A stretch of 64,000 nucleotides of DNA. Source: Melitaea cinxia. Lineage: Eukaryota; Arthropoda; Insecta; Lepidoptera; Nymphalidae. Positions 12,361 to 23,900 of the stretch are shown here, in pieces. The DNA is taken from positions 5,888,001 through 5,952,000 of the forward strand of contig NC_059414.1 in NCBI RefSeq assembly GCF_905220565.1. The letters are read 5' to 3'. Made by a program: the position numbers and the translations under genes. The notes under the pieces were generated by a model. The model saw only the letters and a program-made list of their open reading frames with translations, ran no database searches and was not told the origin of the DNA. Position 1 is the stretch's first letter, and every line of letters starts with the position of its first letter.

Positions 12361-13229
12361 CTTGTGTATATGACCCTTGAACCAACAGTCTAGCGAGACT
12401 TTCTTATGGAGTTGACATTCCACATACCTTATCATCGAGGGTGAAGTCGAAATATTTACCTTAATTTTTCGTTTTTCACCATTACGAGATTATAGTCATG
12501 TGTAACCGTAGCGTCAACAATTATTGCTTGACGCGCTGATCGGTCTACTAGCACTATATCAAGTTTATTAACCGTTATAAACCTGTCAGTAACAATAGAC
12601 CGTTCCAAATAGAGCAAACACCAACCATTTAAAAAAAATTAGGACGTACCTATAATAGCGCAACTCGTTTATTTATTCGTCTGGCAAGGGCTCTGTTCAA
12701 GATGCTAGGGGCAGGCGTGAAGTCCAGGTCATTGAATTAGTGATATACAAATAAAATAGACATAGGTATACAGGGTTACTTGTAATATGTCACGATCCAT
12801 TTAAGGGGTTTTCAGGAGGGGTATGGGCAATCACAGAAAAATATTTTAAAAAATCAATGTTCACCTATTTTAGACTTTTTTAAATTTAATTAGGGCATTA
12901 AAAAGAAATCAATTGACGAATATTCGTAAAATCTTCATAGAATGATAAACAATATTCTAAATAATAATAAATAACAACAAACATAACGATAACTTTTTGA
13001 ATATTCAACCCTTGACTCACCAAAGTTAAAAAGAGAAAAATAATTAATGTCTTTGTTTTACAAACTTATGTTATGACGTACTGAAAAAAAACTATGAACC
13101 TGTATCTGCGTATTTTTTTTAATATCTACACTTCCGAAGCTATCCAACGAGCTACAATAACCATAATCAAACTCAAAACTAAAGTCTCAAAATCAAATAA
13201 ATTGCAAGCAAAGAAGAATAAATAATTAA
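12361..13229. other. AT-rich stretch, nothing recognised
   Basis: No exon, RNA gene or clear repeat was recognised. Text such as 'ggtatacagggttacttgta' looks like old transposon-derived sequence but could not be assigned. Confidence 0.4.
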
Positions 13230-13431
13230 TCTTAATATATATAAATCTCGTGTCACAATGTTTGTCCTCAATGGACTCCTAAACCACTTAACCGATTATA
13301 ATAAAATTTGCACACCGTGTGCAGTTAGATCCAACTTGAAAGATAGGCTATATTTTATTTTGATATATGCATGTAATAATTAAATGTAAGAAAAAAAAAT
13401 AAGGCAGTACGAAGTTTGCCAGGTCAGCTAG
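13230..13431 (+). mobile_element. Helitron-like non-autonomous element
   Basis: The 5' end is TCTTAATATATATAAATCTC and the 3' end is GCCAGGTCAGCTAG, followed by T. The body contains 'cacaccgtgtgcagtt' and 'ccaacttgaaagatagg'. A nearly identical element is at 26056-26252 and a truncated inverted one at 21850-21985. The TC...CTAG ends and A|T flanks are helitron hallmarks. Confidence 0.7.
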
Positions 13432-13648
13432 TCAATATTATAATTTTTTAACTATCTTTATTTACATGACCGTGTTCAGTGGAAGATCATATGTGGTCAC
13501 GATCCTCAGCAGTGAGGAAACGATGAAGAAGAAAACTTACATGATGTTATTTCAATTCATTTTCAATGTAGGACCCTTCATTACGAATAGAAAGGCGCAT
13601 TATTTTCCTTATAGTGCTTTTTACGACACTTGTTCGTAAAGTTTGCCT

Positions 13649-14189
13649 GATTTAACCTAACCTTTTTTTTACGTGGGGAAAGTCCATCATGGATACCCTC
13701 CAGCGCAGGGGCACCAGACGGTTATGTCACACTCCTACTGACTAAAAACCACCACGTGTGAGCAGTCATTCGCCTGGGTGGGGCGAGATGGGGTCGCGCT
13801 AGCATTCGCCACCTCGCCTCAGCGGTAGGCCCGGACAAAGCCTCCGGGCCCCGGCATAATAGTGGGGTAGCCTCGCTCACAACAAGGCCACCCCTCAGAC
13901 GTATGGGGTCGTGTCGTCCGGCCGGCCGAAGTCCCCCGACTATCGGCCGCCGACCCCACAATTACGAGGGGGGGAGGAGGTGGGCAAACCGTCTCCTCCT
14001 TGCCCCCGTATGTCTGCGCCGGAGTGGGCCAGCAGAGACGTCTTCCTCTCTGGCCCGCTCCGCGGTCTCCTTCTGCGTCATTACCTCTTCGCAGAAGGAG
14101 ACCGCCGCCTGCCACGATCTCTCGCTGTCAAGCATGGCCTTTACGACACTCGGCAGCGAGAGATCCCGTCCGAGGATTTAACCTAACCT
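13649..14189 (-). mobile_element. 5'-truncated R1-like LINE flanked by a telomere-like target duplication
   Basis: GC-rich insert whose left boundary is a poly-T run (poly-A tail on the minus strand). It is bounded on both sides by GATTTAACCTAACCT (13649-13663 and 14175-14189), a probable 15-bp target-site duplication. On the minus strand the duplication reads as TTAGG repeats, the lepidopteran telomere unit, and the right flank has one more unit. The interior near the tail ('ctactgactaaaaaccacca') looks like the 3' region of lepidopteran R1-clade LINEs. No intact frame remains. TRAS/SART-type elements are the known TTAGG inserters, but that assignment is inference. Confidence 0.6.
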
Positions 14190-15144
14190 AACCTAACAAT
14201 TTGGACGGGGAAAACTATGATTTTTTTTAAGAGGTCTTTTATTAGGTCTTTTAGATGATGTTTCTTTAAGATACATACAAGAGATGATATTTATGTATAA
14301 TGTGAAACTTATCATGAAACTAATGTAAATCCGCTAAATCATAATCTTGTTTGTGTGATCGTAATGAAAAAAAAAAAATTGTACTTTTTATTTTCTCCAG
14401 TTTGCTACTAATCAGTGGTGTAGCGTGCCCTGTATCAAAATTAGGTGGGGGGCCCAAAAGAAGGGTAAAGATTTCTCACAAAAGAAACAAAAATGCTTGC
14501 ATTAAATTAAAATAAATATTTATTGACTATAACTTATCACTTCCTCTTAGAAATTGGGACTCCAAATAAAATAAAGTAAATTTTGGAAATCCCGAAAAGC
14601 ACGAAATAAAGTAACATCGTGAATAACATTTCACTATTTTTTTTGCTTAAACATGTTAGGAGCCCCGGGGGCCCCGTATGGTTGATACGGCTGATGCGGT
14701 GGTAGCTACGCCCCTGACTTTTCCATCAAAGAGTAATTGTAAAGAATAAAAAAAAAAATTAAAAAAAACCGTCAGCGTCGGACCACGTCCTAGTTTTACA
14801 AGGCAGTTACAGAACTGTCGATTTGTGGTTCTAATGAAAAATCGCCTGTGGTATTATAATGATGCATGCATGTTTAACAAAAGGCTTGGGCATTTTGAGC
14901 CCGTGGATATAAATTAAAAAAAAACATGTATTAAGCTAAATAAGCATCACACTCATATCAGTGTTTACTGGATTTTAAAAGTTTAATGATAAAGTATTAC
15001 TGTTTCACATACAACAAAGCTTTACACAATACAAAAAAAAAAAAACAATTATATGAAATGAATCTTGTAGTTCCCACGACTATTCAGAGAAGCACTTTTT
15101 ACTATGTAATTAGCTTATTTTTCTAAAAAAAGTACATTTTTTTT
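14190..15144. other. AT-rich stretch with a possible TIR element
   Basis: No gene is recognised. At about 14412-14718 a segment starts 'cagtggtgtagcgtgccc' and ends 'ggtagctacgcccctgac', which are imperfect inverted copies, so it may be a small MITE. Confidence 0.4.
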
Positions 15145-15425
15145 ATACCACTAGGTCGGCAAACAAGCGTACGGCTCACCCGATGGTAAGCGATTACCGT
15201 AGCTTATAGACACCTGCAACACCAGAAGCATCGCAAGCGCGTTGCCGACCCAATCCCCAATCCCCCCAGGAGCTCTGGTCACCTTACTCACCAACAGGAA
15301 CACAATACTGCTTGAAAACAGTATTATTTTGCTGTGATCTTCTGTAAGGTCGAAGGTACTACCCCAGTCGGGCTGCTCCATATTTTGAGTAGGGAATTTC
15401 TGCTGTGCCCTACCTCAGTATATAG
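15145..15425 (-). mobile_element. Lepidopteran retroelement 3' segment ('acgcttgtttgccgacctagt' family)
   Basis: In minus orientation it runs from 'gtagggcacagcagaaattc' to 'gtttgccgacctagtggtat' and an A-rich tail. Other copies are at 36975-37229 (+), 39126-39235 (-), 46785-47072 (+) and a rearranged one at 55215-55480. The A-tail and lack of a frame suggest a SINE or a 5'-truncated LINE end. Confidence 0.65.
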
Positions 15426-16267
15426 AGAAACATTGTCCTGACAAAAACGAACACAAAAAAAATTGAGTGCATATCAGTGAATTCGTCTTTATTTATATAG
15501 ATTTTGGATGACCTGTGTACTAATATATGGTTTCATTTTAAGTTTCTAGAATTTTTATTCTTTAAAATAATTCAGACACTATTTTATGACACACCCCTAC
15601 CAGGAGTAACAATTGTTTATTTACTAACTTTAAATAAAACAAAGGCAAAATTTGTTGTTAATTTCTTTATTTAATATGTTAGAGGAGATGAGAATAATCA
15701 CAAAATCTATTGTAAGCATTAAGTGCAGGAACGTATTACCTTTAAGTACTAGTCTATTGATAATATGATATTGCGCCAAATTTTACAGACTAATTATTTA
15801 ATACTCTCAAAAGTGTAATAGTAAATGCTGTTTTAATAAAACTAAACCCTTTTTTGCAATTATATTTATTGTGTATGAAAATATATCCTACTTACTTATA
15901 GTTAAGTAACGAATATAATACTAATTTCTATTTTTAAGCCATATTAGTTTTTAGTAGTTTTTACCTCCACAAATTGTCACAAATGAAAGAAGTATTAAAC
16001 AAGAAGTTGAATGACATTTCTATAATTTTTCAATTCTTGCACTTCCTACAAGATTTTAAAGCTCAGTGAAGCTGCAGTGAACATAGTTTATACAATTAAT
16101 ACAAGCTATTAACTTGAGTGCAAAAGTATACCTATATTTTGGTATTATAAAATAATATAATAATCTATTCAGAAGCTGGGTTTCTTGTTAACTTACTAAT
16201 TTTGCATATATGTGCTTAGACATTTTTTACAGACCAGTATTGTTAAAATAAATACATAAAATAAATA

Positions 16268-17269
16268 TTAAATTCCAAGGCCAAAGACTGAAACAATGCA
16301 ATACATAGTTTTGTTCTCCCAACGCACTGTACAGGAACCGTCAGTATTATTATCCCAAAAGCATGATGAAGCTGTATGTAGACCTGCTCCATTCTTCTGC
16401 ATTATTGTGCAAGTCACTAAAAACAGTTTTTATGTCAAACAAAATGAATTTTATCATCCTAAAAGGAATATTTCACAGTTGAAATTTAGAATCGTTTGGC
16501 ACGAATTTAACTTATTTATTCATACCACACGCAATACGAGGTAATGCACCATTCTTGAAAAAGACCTAACCTCGAAATTAGACGGTTCATCAGCATAATT
16601 TCGTTCTGATATCTCCGGCACTGTGCGCTTTTTTTAAGCATTAGGTATGGAGGAGTGAGGGATACCCCTCCTCCCCGGTACCAGAACCTGTCGCCAAAAT
16701 TCGCACCAAACGATTTTAAATCGAAGGCTAGGCTTTCGATTAAAAACCGTCATTTTGAAGTTTGATAGGTTAGGGTTATTTTTTTTTTTTTTTTGTAACA
16801 TAATTATACCGATAAACCGTCAAATTTTGAGCTTAGATAATTCGACAGTTCTTAATCTAAAGCGTTATCAAATCGAACACTAGAAGATTGTTACAGAAGG
16901 TTTCATACATGATAGTTTAAATATCGGATACCCTCCTGTCTGTCTGTCTGTCCTGTATTTTAAACAGAATGAGAAATAGTTTATACTCACCTATATATTT
17001 GTAAGGTTTCTGAAGTTTTGTTAGTTGACTTAAACAAGACTCTACTACAGCGGATGTCCACTGATTTACTTTGTTATGTTGATACGCGGTGCCTCCGATG
17101 GAGTTTTCAATTGCTTCTTTAATAATTTTACTCACATCGTCTACAATGAATTGATTCTGCAACACGTCATGTTAGGTAAATAACAATCAATAACAACTGC
17201 TATGATTACGTATCTAGAGTAGTAACTACTTACTTCTTCAGACAAATCGTTGCATTCTTTAACTTCCAT
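16268..17269 (-). CDS. Dynlt1: Dynein light chain, Tctex-type (complete, 3 coding exons)
   Basis: Coding exons on the minus strand are 17234-17269, 16991-17156 and 16268-16416 (351 nt, 116 aa plus stop), with GTAAGT and GTGAGT donors and CAG/TAG acceptors. The protein begins MEVKECNDLSEE, then shows the family block VNQWTSAVVESCLSQLTKLQ followed by KPYKYI. Exon 3 gives MQKNGAGLHTASSCFWD and TVRWENKTMYCIVS, ending FGLGI. This matches Tctex-1/DYNLT1 (Drosophila Dlc90F) along its whole length. The family is usually about 111-116 aa. The product is a small subunit of cytoplasmic dynein that dimerises and binds the intermediate chain and cargo. In Drosophila the orthologue is needed in testis. The start codon is the only ATG in frame before the 12-codon first exon. 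The 3' UTR probably runs to an AATAAA at 15865-15870. It is transcribed divergently from the palmitoyltransferase gene. Confidence 0.96.
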
Positions 17270-17913
17270 GATTATAAATTAAACAGCCTTATAGTTTACC
17301 TAGAATTACGGAAAATATAAAAACAACAAAATTTGACGCTAGGGTAGATCTCAAACTCACAAATTAATGTCAGTTCTGTGTGTCAGTTAGTCAGAAACAG
17401 AATAACAGATAAAAAAATGTTGATTTAAAATGGAAATGATAAGGAATGAGTTCATCATAGTTTCATACTTTCATACAAAAGTTATAAAAAATCTGTATTA
17501 ATATTTTTCATTATATGCCTGGTTGCCTTCGGTCTATGTAATTTGAAAAAAGTAGATATAAATAAATTTAATTTAATTTAATTATAAATAAATTCAACAT
17601 GAATGCCAGTACGCTTTCTCAACCCTTTTTATAAAATAGTTAAAATAAATACTATCCATAACTAATATCAAATGTTTGTGTTCACTCTTTATATTATTAT
17701 CGCCCTGTTTTATTTTTACTTGTGCATAAAATACTTTTAAAATAAAAATTGTAATTCAATAATTATAATATTTAAAAAATATATTTTGACTTGGTAATAC
17801 GAATTGTATTTTTTAAAAAGGGTAAATAGTATCGAAACTTTCATTTTGGGCTGGCTGTCATTTTATATCAACTTCAAGTCGAGGATGGATTTTTTCATTT
17901 TATATTGTCATTA
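17270..17913. promoter_or_regulatory. Shared bidirectional promoter region
   Basis: Only 644 bp separate the ATG of the dynein light chain (minus) from the ATG of the palmitoyltransferase (plus), so both promoters and 5' UTRs must lie here or overlap. No TATA box at a convincing position was seen on either side. 'gtcagttctgtgtgtcagtt' (about 17369) and 'ttcattttgggctggctgtc' (about 17840) may be initiator-type sites. Housekeeping TATA-less promoters would fit. Confidence 0.6.
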
Positions 17914-20900
17914 ATGGCTTCATCGATGCAAAATAATAGAGTATCGCCTCCAGGCTACTGCGGATGTTGCAGAACGTGCAACATGTGGTGCTGGAGAGCT
18001 TTTAAATGGCTCCCCGTGTTGTTGATAGTGTCGATCGTGACTTGGTCCTATTATGCCTACGTTATACAGTTGTGCATTTGTAAGTAACTAAGTCATTAGT
18101 TCAAGTCAAGTGTAAATTACTAAATAAAAAAAATTAATTACCTTTTTTCAGTTACAATTGAGAATACGATACAACAATGTATATACCTCATATTTTATCA
18201 TATTTTACTGATAATGTTTGCGTGGTCCTATTGGCGGACTATTTTCGCTCATATTAAGCCAATCCCTGAAAAGGTATGAAAAATTTAATATTTTGCTGAA
18301 TAAATTTTTTTTTCTACGTTTAATTTTTACTTACATTGTTGCCTTTTGTTTCACAATAACTTTTTTGTATATTTCTTTAAGACAACTAATAAAAAAATAT
18401 GTGATTGAATTTAGACAAAATTTATGCTTATTACATTGGCTTTGTTTAAAATAGAGCTTAGAGTTAAAATATTTGTTTCAAATATTAGATTCAATACTAT
18501 GTTGCTTTGTTCTTTTACTTTTAAAATGTTTATTGACTATATATGTTAAACTTCAATATATATTTTAAAAAATATGAAGCAAAACCTCTATTTAAAATAG
18601 CTAGTCATATTTTTATCCTATTGGAATAACAAGTGTCGATTACATTGTGACAAAGAAAGTGCTAATCTTTTGATTCTAGTAGTATTTTATTGCTCAGTAA
18701 TTTATTGTTTTAATAATGAAATGTATTAACAAAAGCTACATAGAGAGTGGTTACTAAATATGTAATAGAAAGTAGAGCTAATTGAGTTTAAAACAATACT
18801 TGACCTACTCCCTTTTAGGTAAGTTTGACTTGTCAAAGGTCTCATTAGTCTGTTCTTGGCTTTTTGAGTTTAAATTATTTAAATTATATAACAGTCAACT
18901 AATGTTATTAGGTGTGTATGTAAAAATACATAATAATTTCTTTTTAATTTTCAGTATAAGTTACCAGAGTCAGAATTAGAAAAGTTGCTTAGTGCAGAAA
19001 CAGAAGATGCACAGAGGACAATTTTAGAGAACTTTGCTAAAGATCTCCCAATAGTGACTAGGTATTTCTTTTCTTATACTCTTATAAGTGTATAGTAATA
19101 TCTCAAGTTACATATAAATTTTGCGGCTTGGCATTCTTTTTTCATTTGTATGGGTTTTCTTGTAATTATACTTATGGATATTATTCTTCATTAAATTCAT
19201 TCATTCAGTTTATTGGCTTCCAGTGGTTACAAAATATCAGAGAATTTCACTAATGTCATGTTGAATGGAAAATACATAAAGGAGATTTTATCATCTCTCA
19301 AATTATTTAATGGTCATTTTACTATAAATTATTGTTTATATAATAAAGAAAAGAATTTTTCAAGTATTTTATATAGTTAACAAATTCCTTTACTATAATT
19401 TATCTTAACTTTATATATGTGCCTTGAATTATGAGAAACCCAATGTTAGTTTAGGTTATAAATAATTCTTAATAATATAAAATATTGTTAGTTAATTCTA
19501 ATTGAATCTGTATATATTATAAAAGAAAGATCAGATATAAAAGAAGATATATCTTATAAAAGAAGATCATCATAATTTTATTTCATCAAGTAAAGAATTT
19601 AAGAGTTTTAAAAATTTAGATCATATCGCAATTACCACATTGAAATTAAATGAATAATTAAAAAAAAAATGTCAATGTACACATAAAAATGACAAAAACA
19701 TTAGAGACACATGGTAATTATTCTATATAGCCTCAGTCCACTAATGTAAACAAACAGCTTTAGCCCGGTTGCTATCACGAGAAAATAAAAGTGAGTGTGT
19801 GCTGCGACATTGAGACTGGAGTTAACTCCTTTAAAATGAATAGTGTGATATTTAAAAATATGCCTATCTCTTTCTCGCAAGAGACGTTGCATAGTAAAAT
19901 GTAACTTTCAGGTCAGGTCTCAGCATCACTGCTCAGAGTAACCATATTTACACAATTTCATAAGTTTAATCTTAAATAGTCATTAAGTTTATTAGCAACT
20001 TATAATATAATAATAATAATTAGATAAATAACATTAAACTAAAAAACTTTAAGTATATATATACATAATCTAATAATTAAAAAATATTATTAAAAGGAGT
20101 CCCTTTAGGCAAGGTTCCGAAGATACTGGCATTTTGAATAGCTAGACTAATTCTTTGTCCGAAGTAGCTGCCAGCTCTTCGGTCTCCTGTGACGTCGAAT
20201 AAATAATAATATATTTTTTTATACATATTTTTTAATTTTCATATTTTTTATTTTTTCATACCACAAATCGTATATTGTTTCTATATGAGTAAAATCCAAT
20301 ATTTTTTTCATTGTTTTGTGATTTTTTTTTTTTTATAATAATGTTAACATTTTTCATTGGTTAATTATTAAGTGTGTTATTCTTAATCCTAGACTCAAAT
20401 TAACAATTCGAAAATACAGTCAGCGTTTCTTTAAGACAGAAGGCCGAAAAGAAATTTTAGAAAATTTTGCCAATACCATCCCTGTTTTGACGAGGTTTGC
20501 ATTTAATGTAATAATGATTATTACAATTTGATACGATGCGTTGGCAGAACTGTCATAGCACTGGTTTGTGGTTATTGCGCTGGCGGTGCAGGTTTGATTC
20601 CTGCACATGAAAATCATTTGTATTGATCATACATAATACATGTTTTCCATGGTCTGGTTGTTTGTGCAGTTCTTGTGGGTCTCCCCACCGTGCCTCTGAG
20701 AGCATGTTAAGCCGTCGGTCCCAGTTGTTCTCATGTACACCTGATAGCGATCGTTAATCATAGTAGGAAATATATCCGCATTGGAGCAGCGTGGTGGATT
20801 AAGCTCTGATCCTTCTCCTACACGGGGCAAGAGGCCTATGCCCAACAGTGGGATATTACAGGCTGAAGCGTACAATTTGATATGTTTCAATTTGATGTTT

Positions 20901-23900
20901 GTCATACATGTTTTAAATTTATCTACACATTATATTATTAGAAAGTACTACTAAAAGTTTTATTACTACTTGAATCTTGAATCTAGTAAGACAATAATAA
21001 AGCTTATTTAATAATAAATTTTCCAATATTATTTTTAAAATTGAATACATATTATAAATTGGGAATTGTACAATTTTATGCAGTTTTATTATTGTTACTA
21101 GCTGCTGCCTGCGACGGCGTCTACGTGAACGCTATACAGCACCAAAAATACCTACGATTATATCTTTTAAAATAACATTCATTTACCCGTTTCTTCTTTA
21201 CATTTCATATCTACAGAAAAATCTCATAGATGGCGCTGCTTTAAAATTGTCTTGTCTACTTATATTCATTTAATTATGTTTATCGGCTTAGTTACTTATA
21301 TTGCGTGATTTTTATAGTGTGAAGCTAGCTTACATAGCATGGTTATTAACATAATAACAACAACATTCAAATATGCGTCGTTAGATTACACGTTGTTACA
21401 GAATGCGTTGAGGAAATAAAGGTTCACTGCTCGTTCCCAGTAGGTGATAGCATGATAATATGTAGCCTATATGTTGACCTGACTTCTTAATAATATTCGT
21501 GCCAAATTTGAAGTGGTTCTTTTTGAGTTTATCCCTGACATGCATACAGACAAACAGACAAAAATTCTATATTTGAAATTTTAATAAAAAATTTATAATT
21601 GAACGTTCTACTACCACCTTGGAACTTAAAAAACCGGTGGCGGAATAACCATCCAACTGCTGGTTTTGAAATTCACAGGCCGAAGACGGGCAGCAGCGTC
21701 TTCGGTGCGAAAAAGCCAGCCCTGCGGTCACCAACCCGCCTGCCCAGCGTGGTGACTATGGGCAAAGCACATGAGTTCACGTTATTTTTGGCGTAGACTT
21801 GTGGAGGCCTATGTCCAGCAGTGGACTGTATAGGCTGTAATGATGATATATCAAAATAAAATATAGCCTATCTTTCAAGTTGGATCAAACTGCACACTGT
21901 GTGAAAATTTTATTAAAATCGGTTAAGTAGTTTAGGAGTCCATCGCAGACAAATAACATGACGCGTAATTTATGTATATTAAGATATTGATATTTCTTTT
22001 TATTTATTCTAGGACAATGTCAGGGTCAGTCCGGTACTGCAATCGATGCGTGTTAGTCAAGCCAGACCGAGCCCATCATTGCAGTATCTGTTCAAGATGC
22101 GTCCTCAAAATGGATCACCACTGCCCCTGGGTCAACAACTGTGTCTGCTTCCATAATTACAAGTTCTTCATGCTTTTCCTCGGCTATGCACTATTGTACT
22201 GTCTGTTCGTCATGTCGACGTGTCTGCCTTACTTCATTAGATTTTGGAAGGTAGTTTTTTTCTTTATTTCTTATTTCTTGACAACTGTTAAATGATGCAC
22301 GTGTTATGTGCATGTTTTAAGTTTATGATAAAAAAGTATAATTATGTTTCTTTTTATTTTGGTGCTCTTATTATTTTTTAAAAATATGATTTACTTTGAT
22401 GAAATTATTAAGTTATTGTACAAAAGGTTAACTGTTGGCTACAATTATGTTACTTATCTTTATCTTTCAAATTTAGGTTTATATATTTATTAAGAAGCCA
22501 ACAAGATGTACAATTTTGTTTCATATAGTATGTTCTTTTTTTATATAACATGGCACGAAAAAAATTAATGATGATCTGTATTTAAAAAAAATATACAGAT
22601 ATATACAATAAATTACTTAATTTAAGTATATAGTGCTTATTACGGTAACACTTTACAGATGTATCAGGAATACAAGCATGCCCACTGCGATCATTTGCTC
22701 AACAACGGCACTTATTCTAAACAGTGCATGGATATTTTTAATGTAACCTTTCTCAAGTCTTAGCTCTAATGCTTCTATTTATTTCACGTATAGCTTAGTT
22801 CAAAAGGTCGCATTTCAGAACCTTAAATAGATTAAACTATGGTAGTTCAAAGTACAAATTTTATCTTTTTCAATGCTTCTAAGTCTCTTATCTTAAAACA
22901 TGATTATTTGTTATGTAAACTGTATTTTGATTTTCCTTGTTTCATAATATTTATATATTTTTTTAAAGTAGTTACTAATTTGTTAGAAATGTACAAATGT
23001 GGTGATAGTATTAATTTTTTTATCAGATTAATTGATAATATGTACATACTTACATAGAGTGGATGTATTAATGCTTGATAGTAAATGTCATTCAATAGTT
23101 TATCATTTGTAAGTATGTGATGTCATTCCACACTGTTTGAAATAATGTCAATATCGCAGTGGGAATGTTTGTTGATTTATTAAAATATTACTTATATTTG
23201 TAAAATTCAAACATTGTGGAAGATAATTATGTCTATTTTAGTACAAAGGCTTTATATGTATATATATATTTTAATTTCGTCTTTTAAAAATATATATTCT
23301 TGTTTTAATACTTTTCAATTGTTTAGCTTTTAAAATTTATAAGTTTTATAATGTTTCATGTTAATCAGAAACTTATATCTAATTGATTTTTAATAATAGT
23401 TATGAATAGTATGTAAATTATGTATGCTGAACAACCGCTCTGGTGTGGGTTCGATTCCTGCTCGAGATGGATATTTGTTTTTGTACAAATATTTCTTTCC
23501 GATATGGATACATGTCCTTGTAGGTCTCCCCACCCTGCTTCGGAGAGCACGTTAAGCCGTCGATCCCGGTTGTTATCATGTACACCTGATAGCGATGGTT
23601 ACTCATAGTAGGAAATATATCCGCAAACCCGCAGTGAATCAGCATTGTGGATTAAGCTCCAAACCTTATCCTACATGGAGATAAGGCCTATGTCCAACTA
23701 CGTTACAGGCTGAATCGTATGTTAAAACTTTTGACTAAGTAAATGATTGATTTTAGTATTATCCAAAATAATTTTAAGCAATTTTTTCTGTCACACCACT
23801 TTTACGCTTCAGCCTGTAATATCCCACTACTGGGCATAGGCCTCTTTCCCCATGTAGGAGAAGGATCAGAGCTTAGTCCACCACGCTGCTCCAATGCTGG

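Noticed and set aside
16296..16544. 82-codon plus-strand frame
   Set aside because: It is the antisense of the last dynein light chain exon.
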